NCBI RefSeq assembly: GCF_003846185.1
Contig: NZ_ML123034.1
Span: 6,265,259 to 6,329,258, forward strand
Direction of reading: 5' to 3'
Source of the DNA: Streptomyces sp. ADI96-02
GTDB taxonomy: Bacteria > Actinomycetota > Actinomycetes > Streptomycetales > Streptomycetaceae
DNA: 64,000 bases
Made by a program: the position numbers and the translations under genes. The notes under the pieces were generated by a model that worked only from the letters and a program-made list of their open reading frames with translations, was not told the DNA's origin and did no database searches. Below are positions 47,910 through 57,067 of the stretch, piece after piece. How positions within the stretch are numbered: the first letter of the stretch is position 1; each line of letters opens with the position of its first letter.

Positions 47910-48674
47910 TCAGCGGGTGGCCCGCGGGAACAGGTCGAGGAAGGGCGCGGCGGTGGCCGAGATGCCTCGGCCGAAGGGCGCGTCGAAGTCCCAGATCAGG
48001 AAGAGCAGGAACGCGATCAGCGCGCTGAAGAGTCCCGCCAGCAGCAGTTCCCGGAAGGTTCTGCGGATCTGGAGGGTGAAGATCAGCCCGACCGTCACCA
48101 GCGCCCCGATGATCAGACCGAACCAGACCACCCCGGGCATCGTCGCCCCCGCGCTCTGTCCCCGTGAACTGCGTGCGTCGTCGGCGGCTGCCACCTGGTC
48201 GACCAGCGGCTGGTAGGCCTGCCCCTCGTGGTCGGTCCTCGGCCGGTAGTCGGTCACGTCGGCCCGTACCCGCTCCAGCAGCCGCGTGCCGCGCTCGGTG
48301 AGCCCGCCGTTCTCCGACATGGCCCGCCACTCGTCGTGGACGACATGGCTGACGTAGGCGTCCACATCGGCGCGGATGCGGTCGCGGACCTCGGCGGGAT
48401 AGACGGACGAGCGGGCCCGCACCTCGTGGAGCGCCTGGGCCTCCAGCCGTACGGACTCCTGTGCGGCGCTGCGGCCCTCCCAGACCCCGGCGATGGCCAG
48501 GCCCAGCACAATCGCGTACACCACGCCGATCATCATCGTCATGTACTCGATGACGTCGGGCGTCTCGGACGGGTCGTCGTCGTCGGCGACGCGCCGGTTC
48601 TTCACGACGGCGATGGTGAGCACGACCGCGCAGGCCGACGCCATGGCAATGCTCAGGACGAGCCATTCGGACAT
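47910..48674 (-). CDS. DUF4239 (bestrophin-like) membrane protein
   Basis: A 254-residue protein with two N-terminal helices (WLVLSIAMASACAVVLTIAVV; YMTMMIGVVYAIVLGLAIAGVWEG), a cytoplasmic helical domain (AAQESVRLEAQALHEVRARSSVYP...), and two C-terminal helices (MPGVVWFGLIIGALVTVGLIFTL; ELLLAGLFSALIAFLLFLIWDFDAPFG). This is the DUF4239 layout, distantly like bestrophin channels. Function unproven. Its start is 14 bases after the stop of the proline-rich gene, so the two form an operon. Confidence 0.88.
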   Translation of the reverse strand: MSEWLVLSIAMASACAVVLTIAVVKNRRVADDDDPSETPDVIEYMTMMIGVVYAIVLGLAIAGVWEGRSAAQESVRLEAQALHEVRARSSVYPAEVRDRIRADVDAYVSHVVHDEWRAMSENGGLTERGTRLLERVRADVTDYRPRTDHEGQAYQPLVDQVAAADDARSSRGQSAGATMPGVVWFGLIIGALVTVGLIFTLQIRRTFRELLLAGLFSALIAFLLFLIWDFDAPFGRGISATAAPFLDLFPRATR

Positions 48675-48688
48675 GGTTCTCTCCTCGG

Positions 48689-49240
48689 TCAGCGGGACGA
48701 TCGGGGCCGCAGCACGGCGACGGCGAAGACCGCGGGGGCGGTGATCAGCAGGGTCAGGGAGACCAGTGACGGTCCGCTCCGCGGTTGCTTGCGCGCCGGT
48801 TTGCGGTACGTCGGCAGCGCGACGGGCCGGGGCTCCGGCGGCTTCGGCCGCACCGAGGCCGTCGGTGACAGCTTCGGCGCGGGCTTCGACGCGGGTTTCG
48901 GCGGCGGTGGAGGCTCCGGCGCGGGCCGCGCCGGAGGAGGCGACGGCGACGGCGACGGCGGTGGCGGTGGAGGCTCGGGTGCCGGCGCCGGCTCGACGGG
49001 CGGCGGAGGAGGCGGTGGTGGAGGCGGTGGTGGTTTCGGCGGTGGCGGCGGTTCCGGTGCGGAGACCGCCGCGCAGTTCCCGTCGCCCGCCGTGGAGACC
49101 GAGTAACTGCCGTCGCTCTGCCCGATGATGGCCACCGCGCAGCTGTCGGCGGAGGCGGGCAGCGGTACGGCTATCAGCCAGATGAGTGCGGCGGCTGTCG
49201 TGAGCCGCCCGATGTGTGATCCGTACACGCCCCGGAGCAT
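48689..49240 (-). CDS. Secreted proline-rich, C-terminally anchored protein
   Basis: A 183-residue protein: signal peptide 1-32 (LIWLIAVPLPASA), a short globular part with two Cys (CAVAIIGQSDGSYSVSTAGDGNC), about 85 residues of almost pure Pro/Ala/Glu/Ser/Lys, and a C-terminal hydrophobic helix (LVSLTLLITAPAVFAVAVL) with RPRSSR. The proline stalk probably spans the cell wall. The DNA has GGCGGTGGAGGC-type repeats. No LPXTG. Co-transcribed with DUF4239. Confidence 0.8.
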   Translation of the reverse strand: MLRGVYGSHIGRLTTAAALIWLIAVPLPASADSCAVAIIGQSDGSYSVSTAGDGNCAAVSAPEPPPPPKPPPPPPPPPPPPVEPAPAPEPPPPPPSPSPSPPPARPAPEPPPPPKPASKPAPKLSPTASVRPKPPEPRPVALPTYRKPARKQPRSGPSLVSLTLLITAPAVFAVAVLRPRSSR

Positions 49241-49574
49241 GATCGCCGCAGTCGGCCGGCGCACGGTACTCGCGAATGATTCGCCTGATGGTGGGACTAT
49301 GCGCCGTTCGTGTTTACGGATCGCCGCCGCCCGGTCGGTCCTTCCTCGGCCCCAAGTCGCCCCGGGCAGAGAGGAAAAGAGGGAGTGGAGCGCCGGTCCG
49401 TCGCGGCACGGGCACGCGCAGCGACGGGATCTTCCACGGGACCGCCTGAGTGTGACCAATAACGGATCGCTAATTTCCGTTTCCACTCGCTCTCTTGGCG
49501 GCCGGTCAGTAGCCTCTGGTCAACACTGACCATGAACATGGCCGGATCGCCGTGGCGACTTGTTGGAGACATCG
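49241..49574. other. Divergent regulatory region
   Basis: Between the proline-rich and methyltransferase genes. No gene is supported. It contains AT-rich patches near 49270-49320 and 49450-49490 and two short GGTCA/TGACC half-sites (CTGGTCAACACTGACCATG, 49516-49534) that form GGTCA-ACAC-TGACC, a small inverted repeat 41 bases before the methyltransferase start. Confidence 0.4.
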
Positions 49575-50393
49575 ATGGAGCGTCCCGCCTGGGCACCGCA
49601 AGGCACTGACATTTCGGTGCCGAGCGTGTCCCGCATGTACGACTTCTATCTGGGCGGATCGCACAATTTCGAGGTGGACCGGGAAGCCGCGCGCAAGGCC
49701 ATGGAGTTCCTGCCGGGCCTTCCCAAGATCATGCAGGCCAACCGGGCCTTTATGCGCCGCGCCGTACGCCACGCCGTCGGCACCGGAATCAGCCAGTTTC
49801 TCGACATCGGTTCCGGCATACCGACCTTCGGCAACGTCCACGAAGTCGCCCAGGCAGCCGACCCGGAGGCCCGCGTGGCGTACGTCGACCACGATCCGGT
49901 CGCCGTCGCGCACAGCCGCGCCGTCCTGGAGGGCGACGACCGCACCGTCATCGCCGCCGCCGACCTGCGCCGCCCCGAGGAGATCCTGGAGAGCCCGGAC
50001 ATCACGGCCCTGTTGGACTTCGACCGGCCGGTGGCCGTGCTGCTCGTCGCCGTGCTGCACTTCATCGAGGACGCCGACGACCCGCGCGGCGCGGTCGCCC
50101 GACTGCGTGACGCCCTGGCCCCCGGCAGCCTGGTCATCCTGACCCACGCCTCGTACGAGGGCATTCCGACCTCGCAGGAGAGGGCGGGCGGCGCCGTCGG
50201 CGTCTACCGGGCCATCCGCAACCCGCTGGTCATGCGCTCCCGCGAGGAGATCGGCGCGTTCTTCGACGGCTTCGACATGGTCGAGCCCGGTCTGGTGTCG
50301 ATGCCCGACTGGCGGCCCGACAACCCGCTCGCGCCGGAGCAGGAAGACCCGTACGCCTTCTCGGGCTTCGCAGGGGTCGGGCGTAAGGCGTGA
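49575..50393 (+). CDS. SAM-dependent methyltransferase (DUF574/PF04672)
   Basis: A 272-residue protein with the Streptomyces-expanded DUF574 layout: SVSRMYDFYLGGSHNFEVDREAARK at the N terminus, QFLDIGSGIPTFGNVHEVAQ as the SAM-binding motif I, RVAYVDHDPVAVAHSRA (motif II acidic residue), VLLVAVLHFIEDADDP, and FDMVEPGLVSMPDWRPD at the end. Substrate unknown; expanded paralogues are typical of the genus. ATG at 49575; an upstream ATG at 49560 is also open. Its stop overlaps the GTG of the c-di-GMP gene (GTGA), suggesting a functional pair. Confidence 0.9.
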   Translation: MERPAWAPQGTDISVPSVSRMYDFYLGGSHNFEVDREAARKAMEFLPGLPKIMQANRAFMRRAVRHAVGTGISQFLDIGSGIPTFGNVHEVAQAADPEARVAYVDHDPVAVAHSRAVLEGDDRTVIAAADLRRPEEILESPDITALLDFDRPVAVLLVAVLHFIEDADDPRGAVARLRDALAPGSLVILTHASYEGIPTSQERAGGAVGVYRAIRNPLVMRSREEIGAFFDGFDMVEPGLVSMPDWRPDNPLAPEQEDPYAFSGFAGVGRKA

Positions 50394-52564
50394 GTATTCC
50401 CGCCCAGGCGTCCGGTGAGCGGGACGCGGAACCGGACGGCCCGGAAGGCCGGCTCCGGCGATTCGCCACGATCTGGAGCCGGGCCATCTTCCCCCTCACG
50501 GCCACCTCGCTGACCCGCCCGGAGTTCGAACAGCATCTGCTGCCCCTGGCACGGGAGTTGAACGGCATTCTGCACGCCCACCCGTTCGACGCCTCGCCCG
50601 CCCAGAGCGTCGGCCAGGCACTCGTCGCCGCGCACTGCACCGACCCGGACGCCCTCAGCTCCACGCTCGGCGTCGTCGACTCCTACCTCGTCCTGTACTG
50701 CGGCGGCAACGGGCCCGGCGAACTGTCCACCGAGGACGGCCGGGCCCGCTGCGCGCGCATCCAGCACACACTCGCCGCCGGCTTCTCCCAGGCCCTGCGT
50801 GAGCGCACGCTCAGCGAGCAGGAGGCCATCGCCCGCTCGGCGCTCACCGCCCGTTCGCAGGCCGAGGAGGCCCTGCACGCCACGGAGGCCCGCTTCCGCG
50901 CGGTCTTCGCGGACGCGGCGATCGGCATCGGCATCGCCGACCTCGACGGCAACGTCCTGGAGATCAACGACACCCTCACCCGGATGTTCGGCGGACTGGA
51001 GCACCACGTCCGCAGCCACAAGCTCAACGAGTGGGTCCACCCCGAGGACTCGCCGCAGGTGTGGAAGTACTACAACGAACTGGTACGGGGCGAACGCGAC
51101 CACTACCGGGTCGAGAAGGCGTACTACCGCAACGACGGCACCGTCCTGTGGACCAACCTCACCGTCTCCCTGCTGCGCGACGCCGAGGGCAACCCGCAGT
51201 ACCAGCTGGCCCTGATGGAGGACACCACCGAGCGCCGCCTGCTCAACCTCCGGCTGCGCTACGAGGCCACCCACGACGCGCTCACCGGACTGCCCAACCG
51301 GACCCTGTTCTTCGAGCGCCTGGAGAAGGCGCTCGGCGTCAGGGGCGGCGGCCGGTTCGGGCTCTGCTACCTCGACCTCGACGGCTTCAAGGCCGTCAAC
51401 GACAGCCTCGGCCACGCCGCCGGGGACCGGCTCCTGGTCGAGGTCGCCGACCGGCTGCAGAGCTGCGCCACCGCCCCCGGCGAGATGGTGGCCCGGCTCG
51501 GCGGGGACGAGTTCGTGGCGCTGACCACCGGGCCCGACACCACCGACGCGGTCGACGAACTCGCCTGCCGCATCCTCAACGTGCTCTCCACGCCCGTCCG
51601 GCTCGACGGCCGCGAGCTCACCGTCCGCGGCTCGATCGGCGTCGTCGAGGGGGCCGCCGGCGAGCGCAGCGCCGCCGAGGTGCTGCGCAGCGCCGACATC
51701 ACCATGTACCGGGCCAAGGCGGCGGGCGGCAACCGCTTCGAACTCGCCGACGCCGAGGCGGACGCCCGCGCCATCACCCGGCACGGGCTGACCACGGCCC
51801 TGCCCACGGCGCTGGACCGGGGCGAGTTCTTCATCGAGTACCAGCCGCTCGTGCACCTCGGCGACGGGTCCGTGCACGGTGCGGAGGCGCTGGTGCGCTG
51901 GTGCCACCCGCAGCACGGAGTGCTCGGCCCCGACCGGTTCATCCCGCTCGCCGAACACACCGGGCTGATCGTTCCGCTCGGCCGCTGGGTGCTTGAGGAA
52001 TCGGTTCGGCAGGCCAACTTCTGGCAGGAACGCCACAGTGACGGCGGCCCGTTGAGGATCAACGTCAACCTCTCGCCGACCCAGCTCCACCATCCCCGGC
52101 TGGTCGCCGAGACGGTCGATGTGCTGGAACGTTCCGGCCTCGAACCGGGCGCGCTCTGCCTGGAGGTCACCGAGTCCGCTCTGATCGGCGCCGACGACGA
52201 CCTCCTCAAGCCGCTGCGGCAGCTCGCCGAGATGGGCGTCGACATCGCGCTCGACGACTTCGGCACGGGCTACTCGAACCTGGCGAACCTGCGCCGGCTG
52301 CCGGTCAGCGTGCTCAAGCTGGACCGCTCCTTCACCCGGGGCATGCAGCGGCACCCGGCCGACCCGGTCGACCTGAAGATCGTCGAGGGGATCGTGTCCC
52401 TGGCCCACAGCCTGGAGCTGGCCGTGACCGTCGAGGGCGTGGAGACCGGGGCCCAGGCGGAGCAACTGCGCAGGCTCGGCTGCGACACCGCGCAGGGCTG
52501 GTACTACGCACGCCCCGGCGCCCCCGACCGCATCCACTCCCTGCTGATGGCCGACGCGGTCTGA
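50390..52564 (+). CDS. rmdA: PAS-GGDEF-EAL c-di-GMP turnover protein (RmdA-like)
   Basis: A 724-residue cytoplasmic protein. An N-terminal helical region (1-150), PAS/PAC about 160-285 (RFRAVFADAAIGIGIADLDGNVLEINDTL), GGDEF about 290-450 with intact RLGGDEF near 367, and EAL about 460-710 with AEALVRW near 499, ESALIG, DDFGTGYSNL and KLDRSFT. Both active sites look complete, so it may make and break c-di-GMP; RmdA homologues are mainly phosphodiesterases that affect aerial development. The domain order and the sdhCAB neighbourhood match the S. coelicolor RmdA locus as I remember it, which is why I use the symbol. GTG start is coupled to the methyltransferase. Confidence 0.88.
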   Translation: MSIPAQASGERDAEPDGPEGRLRRFATIWSRAIFPLTATSLTRPEFEQHLLPLARELNGILHAHPFDASPAQSVGQALVAAHCTDPDALSSTLGVVDSYLVLYCGGNGPGELSTEDGRARCARIQHTLAAGFSQALRERTLSEQEAIARSALTARSQAEEALHATEARFRAVFADAAIGIGIADLDGNVLEINDTLTRMFGGLEHHVRSHKLNEWVHPEDSPQVWKYYNELVRGERDHYRVEKAYYRNDGTVLWTNLTVSLLRDAEGNPQYQLALMEDTTERRLLNLRLRYEATHDALTGLPNRTLFFERLEKALGVRGGGRFGLCYLDLDGFKAVNDSLGHAAGDRLLVEVADRLQSCATAPGEMVARLGGDEFVALTTGPDTTDAVDELACRILNVLSTPVRLDGRELTVRGSIGVVEGAAGERSAAEVLRSADITMYRAKAAGGNRFELADAEADARAITRHGLTTALPTALDRGEFFIEYQPLVHLGDGSVHGAEALVRWCHPQHGVLGPDRFIPLAEHTGLIVPLGRWVLEESVRQANFWQERHSDGGPLRINVNLSPTQLHHPRLVAETVDVLERSGLEPGALCLEVTESALIGADDDLLKPLRQLAEMGVDIALDDFGTGYSNLANLRRLPVSVLKLDRSFTRGMQRHPADPVDLKIVEGIVSLAHSLELAVTVEGVETGAQAEQLRRLGCDTAQGWYYARPGAPDRIHSLLMADAV

Positions 52565-52567
52565 ACG

Positions 52568-53485
52568 CTACCGGCCGCCGGCCCGCGGCGGCCCCCCGTC
52601 CGGGCCGCTCTCCAGCAGCATCCGCTGGAGCTCGCGGGCGGCCCGGGGCGGGGCCACGTCGCTGCGGTGCGCGAGGGCGATCGTGCGCCGCAGCCCCGAC
52701 CCGGCCAGCGGCGTCCGGCGCAGGTCCTGGCCCGCCCGGTTCGCGGCCATGCTCGGCACCACCGCGATCCCGAGCCCCGCCCGTACGAAGCCGAGGACCG
52801 CGTCCATCTCGCCGCCCTCCACCGTGAACGAGGGCTCGAAACCCTCGGCCCGGCAGGCGGCCAGGGTCAGCTCGCGGAGGTTGTAGCCGTGCCGGAACAT
52901 CACCATCGGCGCTCCGCGCAGATCCGCGATCCGCACCCGGCCGCCCCGCCCCGGCGCGGGCCCCGCCGGAGAGGAGACCACCACCAGGTCCTCGCGCAGA
53001 AGCTCCACGGTGGTCAGCGCCGGAGAGGCGGCGGGCAGCGGGAGCACCACCAGGGCCAGGTCGAGCGCCCCGCGGGCCAGCTGGCGCACCAGGTCGTGGG
53101 AGCCGCCCTCCTCCAGCAGCAGCCGGATCTGCGGATGCCGGTCGTGGAAGGCGCGCAGCACGTCGGGCAGCAGGCCCGTGCACAGGCTCGGCGTCGCCCC
53201 GAGCCTGACCCGCCCGCGCCGCAGCCGCACCAGCTCCTGCACCTCGTGCCGGGCGGTGTCCGCGTCGGCGAGGATCCGCCGGGCCAGCGGCAGCAGCGCC
53301 TCGCCCGCGTCGGTCAGCGCGATGTTGCCCCGCGCCCGGCTGAACAGCTCCGCGCCCAGCTCCGCCTCCAGCGCCCGGATCTGCTGGGAGAGCGAGGGCT
53401 GCGAGACGTGGACGGCCTCGGCGGCCCGGGTGAAGTGCCGGGCCTCGGCCACCGCGACGAAGTAGGCGAGCTGCTGGAAGTGCAT
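52568..53485 (-). CDS. LysR-family transcriptional regulator
   Basis: A 305-residue regulator. The winged helix is MHFQQLAYFVAVAEARHFTRAAEAVHVSQPSLSQQIRALEAELGAELFSR; the effector domain has VRLGATPSLCTGLLPDVLRAFHDRHPQIRL and MFRHGYNLRELTLAACRAEGFEPSFTVEGG. I start at MHFQQ (53485). It diverges from sdhC with a T-N11-A palindrome between them, so it very probably controls the sdh operon. Only three bases separate its stop from that of the rmdA-like gene. Confidence 0.93.
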   Translation of the reverse strand: MHFQQLAYFVAVAEARHFTRAAEAVHVSQPSLSQQIRALEAELGAELFSRARGNIALTDAGEALLPLARRILADADTARHEVQELVRLRRGRVRLGATPSLCTGLLPDVLRAFHDRHPQIRLLLEEGGSHDLVRQLARGALDLALVVLPLPAASPALTTVELLREDLVVVSSPAGPAPGRGGRVRIADLRGAPMVMFRHGYNLRELTLAACRAEGFEPSFTVEGGEMDAVLGFVRAGLGIAVVPSMAANRAGQDLRRTPLAGSGLRRTIALAHRSDVAPPRAARELQRMLLESGPDGGPPRAGGR

Positions 53486-53505
53486 GGCACGACGATAGCC
53501 TCGCT

Positions 53506-53524
53506 CCATAGGCAGAGCCTATGG
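53506..53524. promoter_or_regulatory. LysR-type operator between lysR and sdhC
   Basis: CCATAGGC-AGA-GCCTATGG: perfect 8-bp arms, containing ATAG-N7-CTAT with the LysR T-N11-A spacing. It lies 21 bases from the lysR start and about 20 bases upstream of the sdhC -35 element. Confidence 0.7.
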
Positions 53525-53543
53525 AGATGAGCCGGACCATGTC

Positions 53544-53573
53544 TTGGACCGATCGCCTCCCGAGCCCTACCGT
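53544..53573 (+). promoter_or_regulatory. Candidate leaderless promoter of sdhCAB
   Basis: TTGGAC, an 18-base spacer and TACCGT, followed by seven bases and then the ATG at 53581. This spacing would start transcription at the A of the start codon, making sdhC mRNA leaderless; it also explains the absence of a ribosome site there. Confidence 0.5.
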
Positions 53574-53580
53574 CTTGTCC

Positions 53581-54285
53581 ATGGCACTGGCAACGCGTAC
53601 GGACCGACGGCCGTCGATGACGCGTACGCTCTGGGACTCGACCGTCGGCAAGAAGGCGATCATGGCCGTGACCGGCCTGATCATGCTCGGCTACCTCGTC
53701 GCCCACATGGCGGGCAACCTGAAGATCTTCTTCGGACCCGGCGAGTTCGACGGTTACGCGCACTGGCTGCGCACCATGGGCGCTCCCGTCCTGCACGAGG
53801 AGTGGGCGCTGTGGATCGTCCGCGTGGCGCTCGTCGCCGCCGTCGTGCTGCACGGCGTCTCGGCATACCAGCTCAGCCGCCGCGACATCAGGGCTCGCCC
53901 GGCCGGCTACGTGCACCGCAGGGCCCGCGCCAGTTACGCCACCCGGACCATGCGCTGGGGCGGCGTCATCCTCGCGCTCTTCCTCGTCTGGCACATCCTC
54001 GACCTGACCACCGGCACCGTGCACACCGGATTCCGGCCCGGACACCCTTACCAGAACGTCGTCGACACCTTCTCGACCTGGTACGGCAACGTCATCTACA
54101 TCACCGCCGTGCTCGCCTTGGGCCTGCACGTCCGGCACGGCTTCTGGAGCGCGGCGCAGACCCTCGGAGTCGGCAACGCGACCCGCGAGCGCGTCCTGAA
54201 GACGCTCGCCGGCCTCCTCGCCCTCGTCCTGACGGCCGGTTTCGTCTCCGTGCCCGTCGCCGTCATGACCGGATTGGTGCGCTGA
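53581..54285 (+). CDS. sdhC: Succinate dehydrogenase cytochrome b subunit
   Basis: A 234-residue, five-helix type-B SdhC: SMTRTLWDSTVGKKAIMAVTGLIMLGYLVAHMAGNLKIFFG, then WIVRVALVAAVVLHGVSAYQLS, WGGVILALFLVWHILDLT and VIYITAVLALGLHVRHGFWSA, whose His residues (VAHMAGN, VVLHG, VWHIL, LHVRHG) ligate two haems and the menaquinone site. Membrane anchor of the complex oxidising succinate to fumarate. Upstream in-frame ATGs (53521, 53527) exist, but the 53581 ATG fits the leaderless promoter. sdhA follows one base later. Confidence 0.93.
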   Translation: MALATRTDRRPSMTRTLWDSTVGKKAIMAVTGLIMLGYLVAHMAGNLKIFFGPGEFDGYAHWLRTMGAPVLHEEWALWIVRVALVAAVVLHGVSAYQLSRRDIRARPAGYVHRRARASYATRTMRWGGVILALFLVWHILDLTTGTVHTGFRPGHPYQNVVDTFSTWYGNVIYITAVLALGLHVRHGFWSAAQTLGVGNATRERVLKTLAGLLALVLTAGFVSVPVAVMTGLVR

Positions 54286-54286
54286 C

Positions 54287-56232
<1,946 letters not shown>

Positions 56233-56236
<4 letters not shown>

Positions 56237-56979
56237 AGCTCACCCTGCGCGTCTGGCGCCAGCGCGACGCCGAGTCGCCCGGCGCGATGGCCACCTACGA
56301 AGTCGACGGCATCTCCGCCGACATGTCGTTCCTGGAAATGCTCGACACCCTCAACGAGGAACTCATCCTCGCCGGCGACGAACCCGTCGCCTTCGACCAC
56401 GACTGCCGCGAGGGCATCTGCGGCGCGTGCAGCCTCGTCATCAACGGCGACGCCCACGGCCCCGAACGCACCACCACCTGCCAGCTCCACATGCGATCCT
56501 TCGCCGACGGCGACACGATCGACATCGAGCCCTGGCGGGCAGCCGCCTTCCCGGTCGTCAAGGACCTGGTCGTGGACCGGTCCTCCTTCGACCGGATCAT
56601 CCAGTCCGGCGGTTACATCTCCGCGGCCACCGGCACCGCCCCCGACGCCCACGCCACCCCGGTGCCGAAGCCGGACGCCGACTCCGCCTTCGAGCACGCC
56701 GAGTGCATCGGCTGCGGAGCCTGCGTCGCGGCCTGCCCCAACGGCTCGGCGATGCTCTTCACCTCGGCGAAGGTCAACCACCTCAACGTGCTGCCGCAGG
56801 GCGCCCCCGAACGCGAGACGCGGGTGCTCGACATGGTGGCGCGGATGGACGAGGAGGGCTTCGGCGGCTGCACCCTGACCGGCGAGTGCGCCACCGCCTG
56901 CCCCAAGGGCATTCCGCTGCCCTCGATCGCGGCCATGAACAAGGAGTGGCTGCGGGCCGTCCGCAAGGTCCGCCGCTGA
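56233..56979 (+). CDS. sdhB: Succinate dehydrogenase iron-sulfur subunit
   Basis: A 248-residue electron-transfer subunit. The [2Fe-2S] motif is CREGICGACSLVINGD plus TTCQLH; ECIGCGACVAACPNGSAML and CTLTGECATACPKGIPL bind the [4Fe-4S] and [3Fe-4S] clusters. It passes electrons from FAD of SdhA to the haem/menaquinone subunit SdhC. ATG within the sdhA stop codon. Ends the operon; a tandem repeat and hairpin follow. Confidence 0.96.
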
Positions 56980-56981
56980 TC

Positions 56982-57031
56982 CGGGGCCACGACCGGGCGC
57001 CGGGCCCGGGGCCACGACCGGGCGCCGGGCC
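56982..57031. repeat. 25-bp perfect tandem duplication
   Basis: CGGGGCCACGACCGGGCGCC plus GGGCC occurs twice without change immediately after sdhB, with a partial third CGGGGCC. It lies just upstream of the terminator hairpin. Confidence 0.9.
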
Positions 57032-57055
57032 CCGGGGCCGACCGCCCCGGGGCCC
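57027..57055. terminator. Hairpin between convergent sdhB and uvrA2-like genes
   Basis: A perfect 12-bp stem GGGCCCCGGGGC / GCCCCGGGGCCC with a five-base loop, no T run. Confidence 0.55.
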
Positions 57056-57067
57056 GGCCGTCCTCGC

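Noticed and set aside
43124..49240. A capsule (poly-gamma-glutamate) biosynthesis cluster
   Set aside because: Only CapA-like and NodB proteins are present; no polyglutamate synthase (CapB/CapC) is seen.
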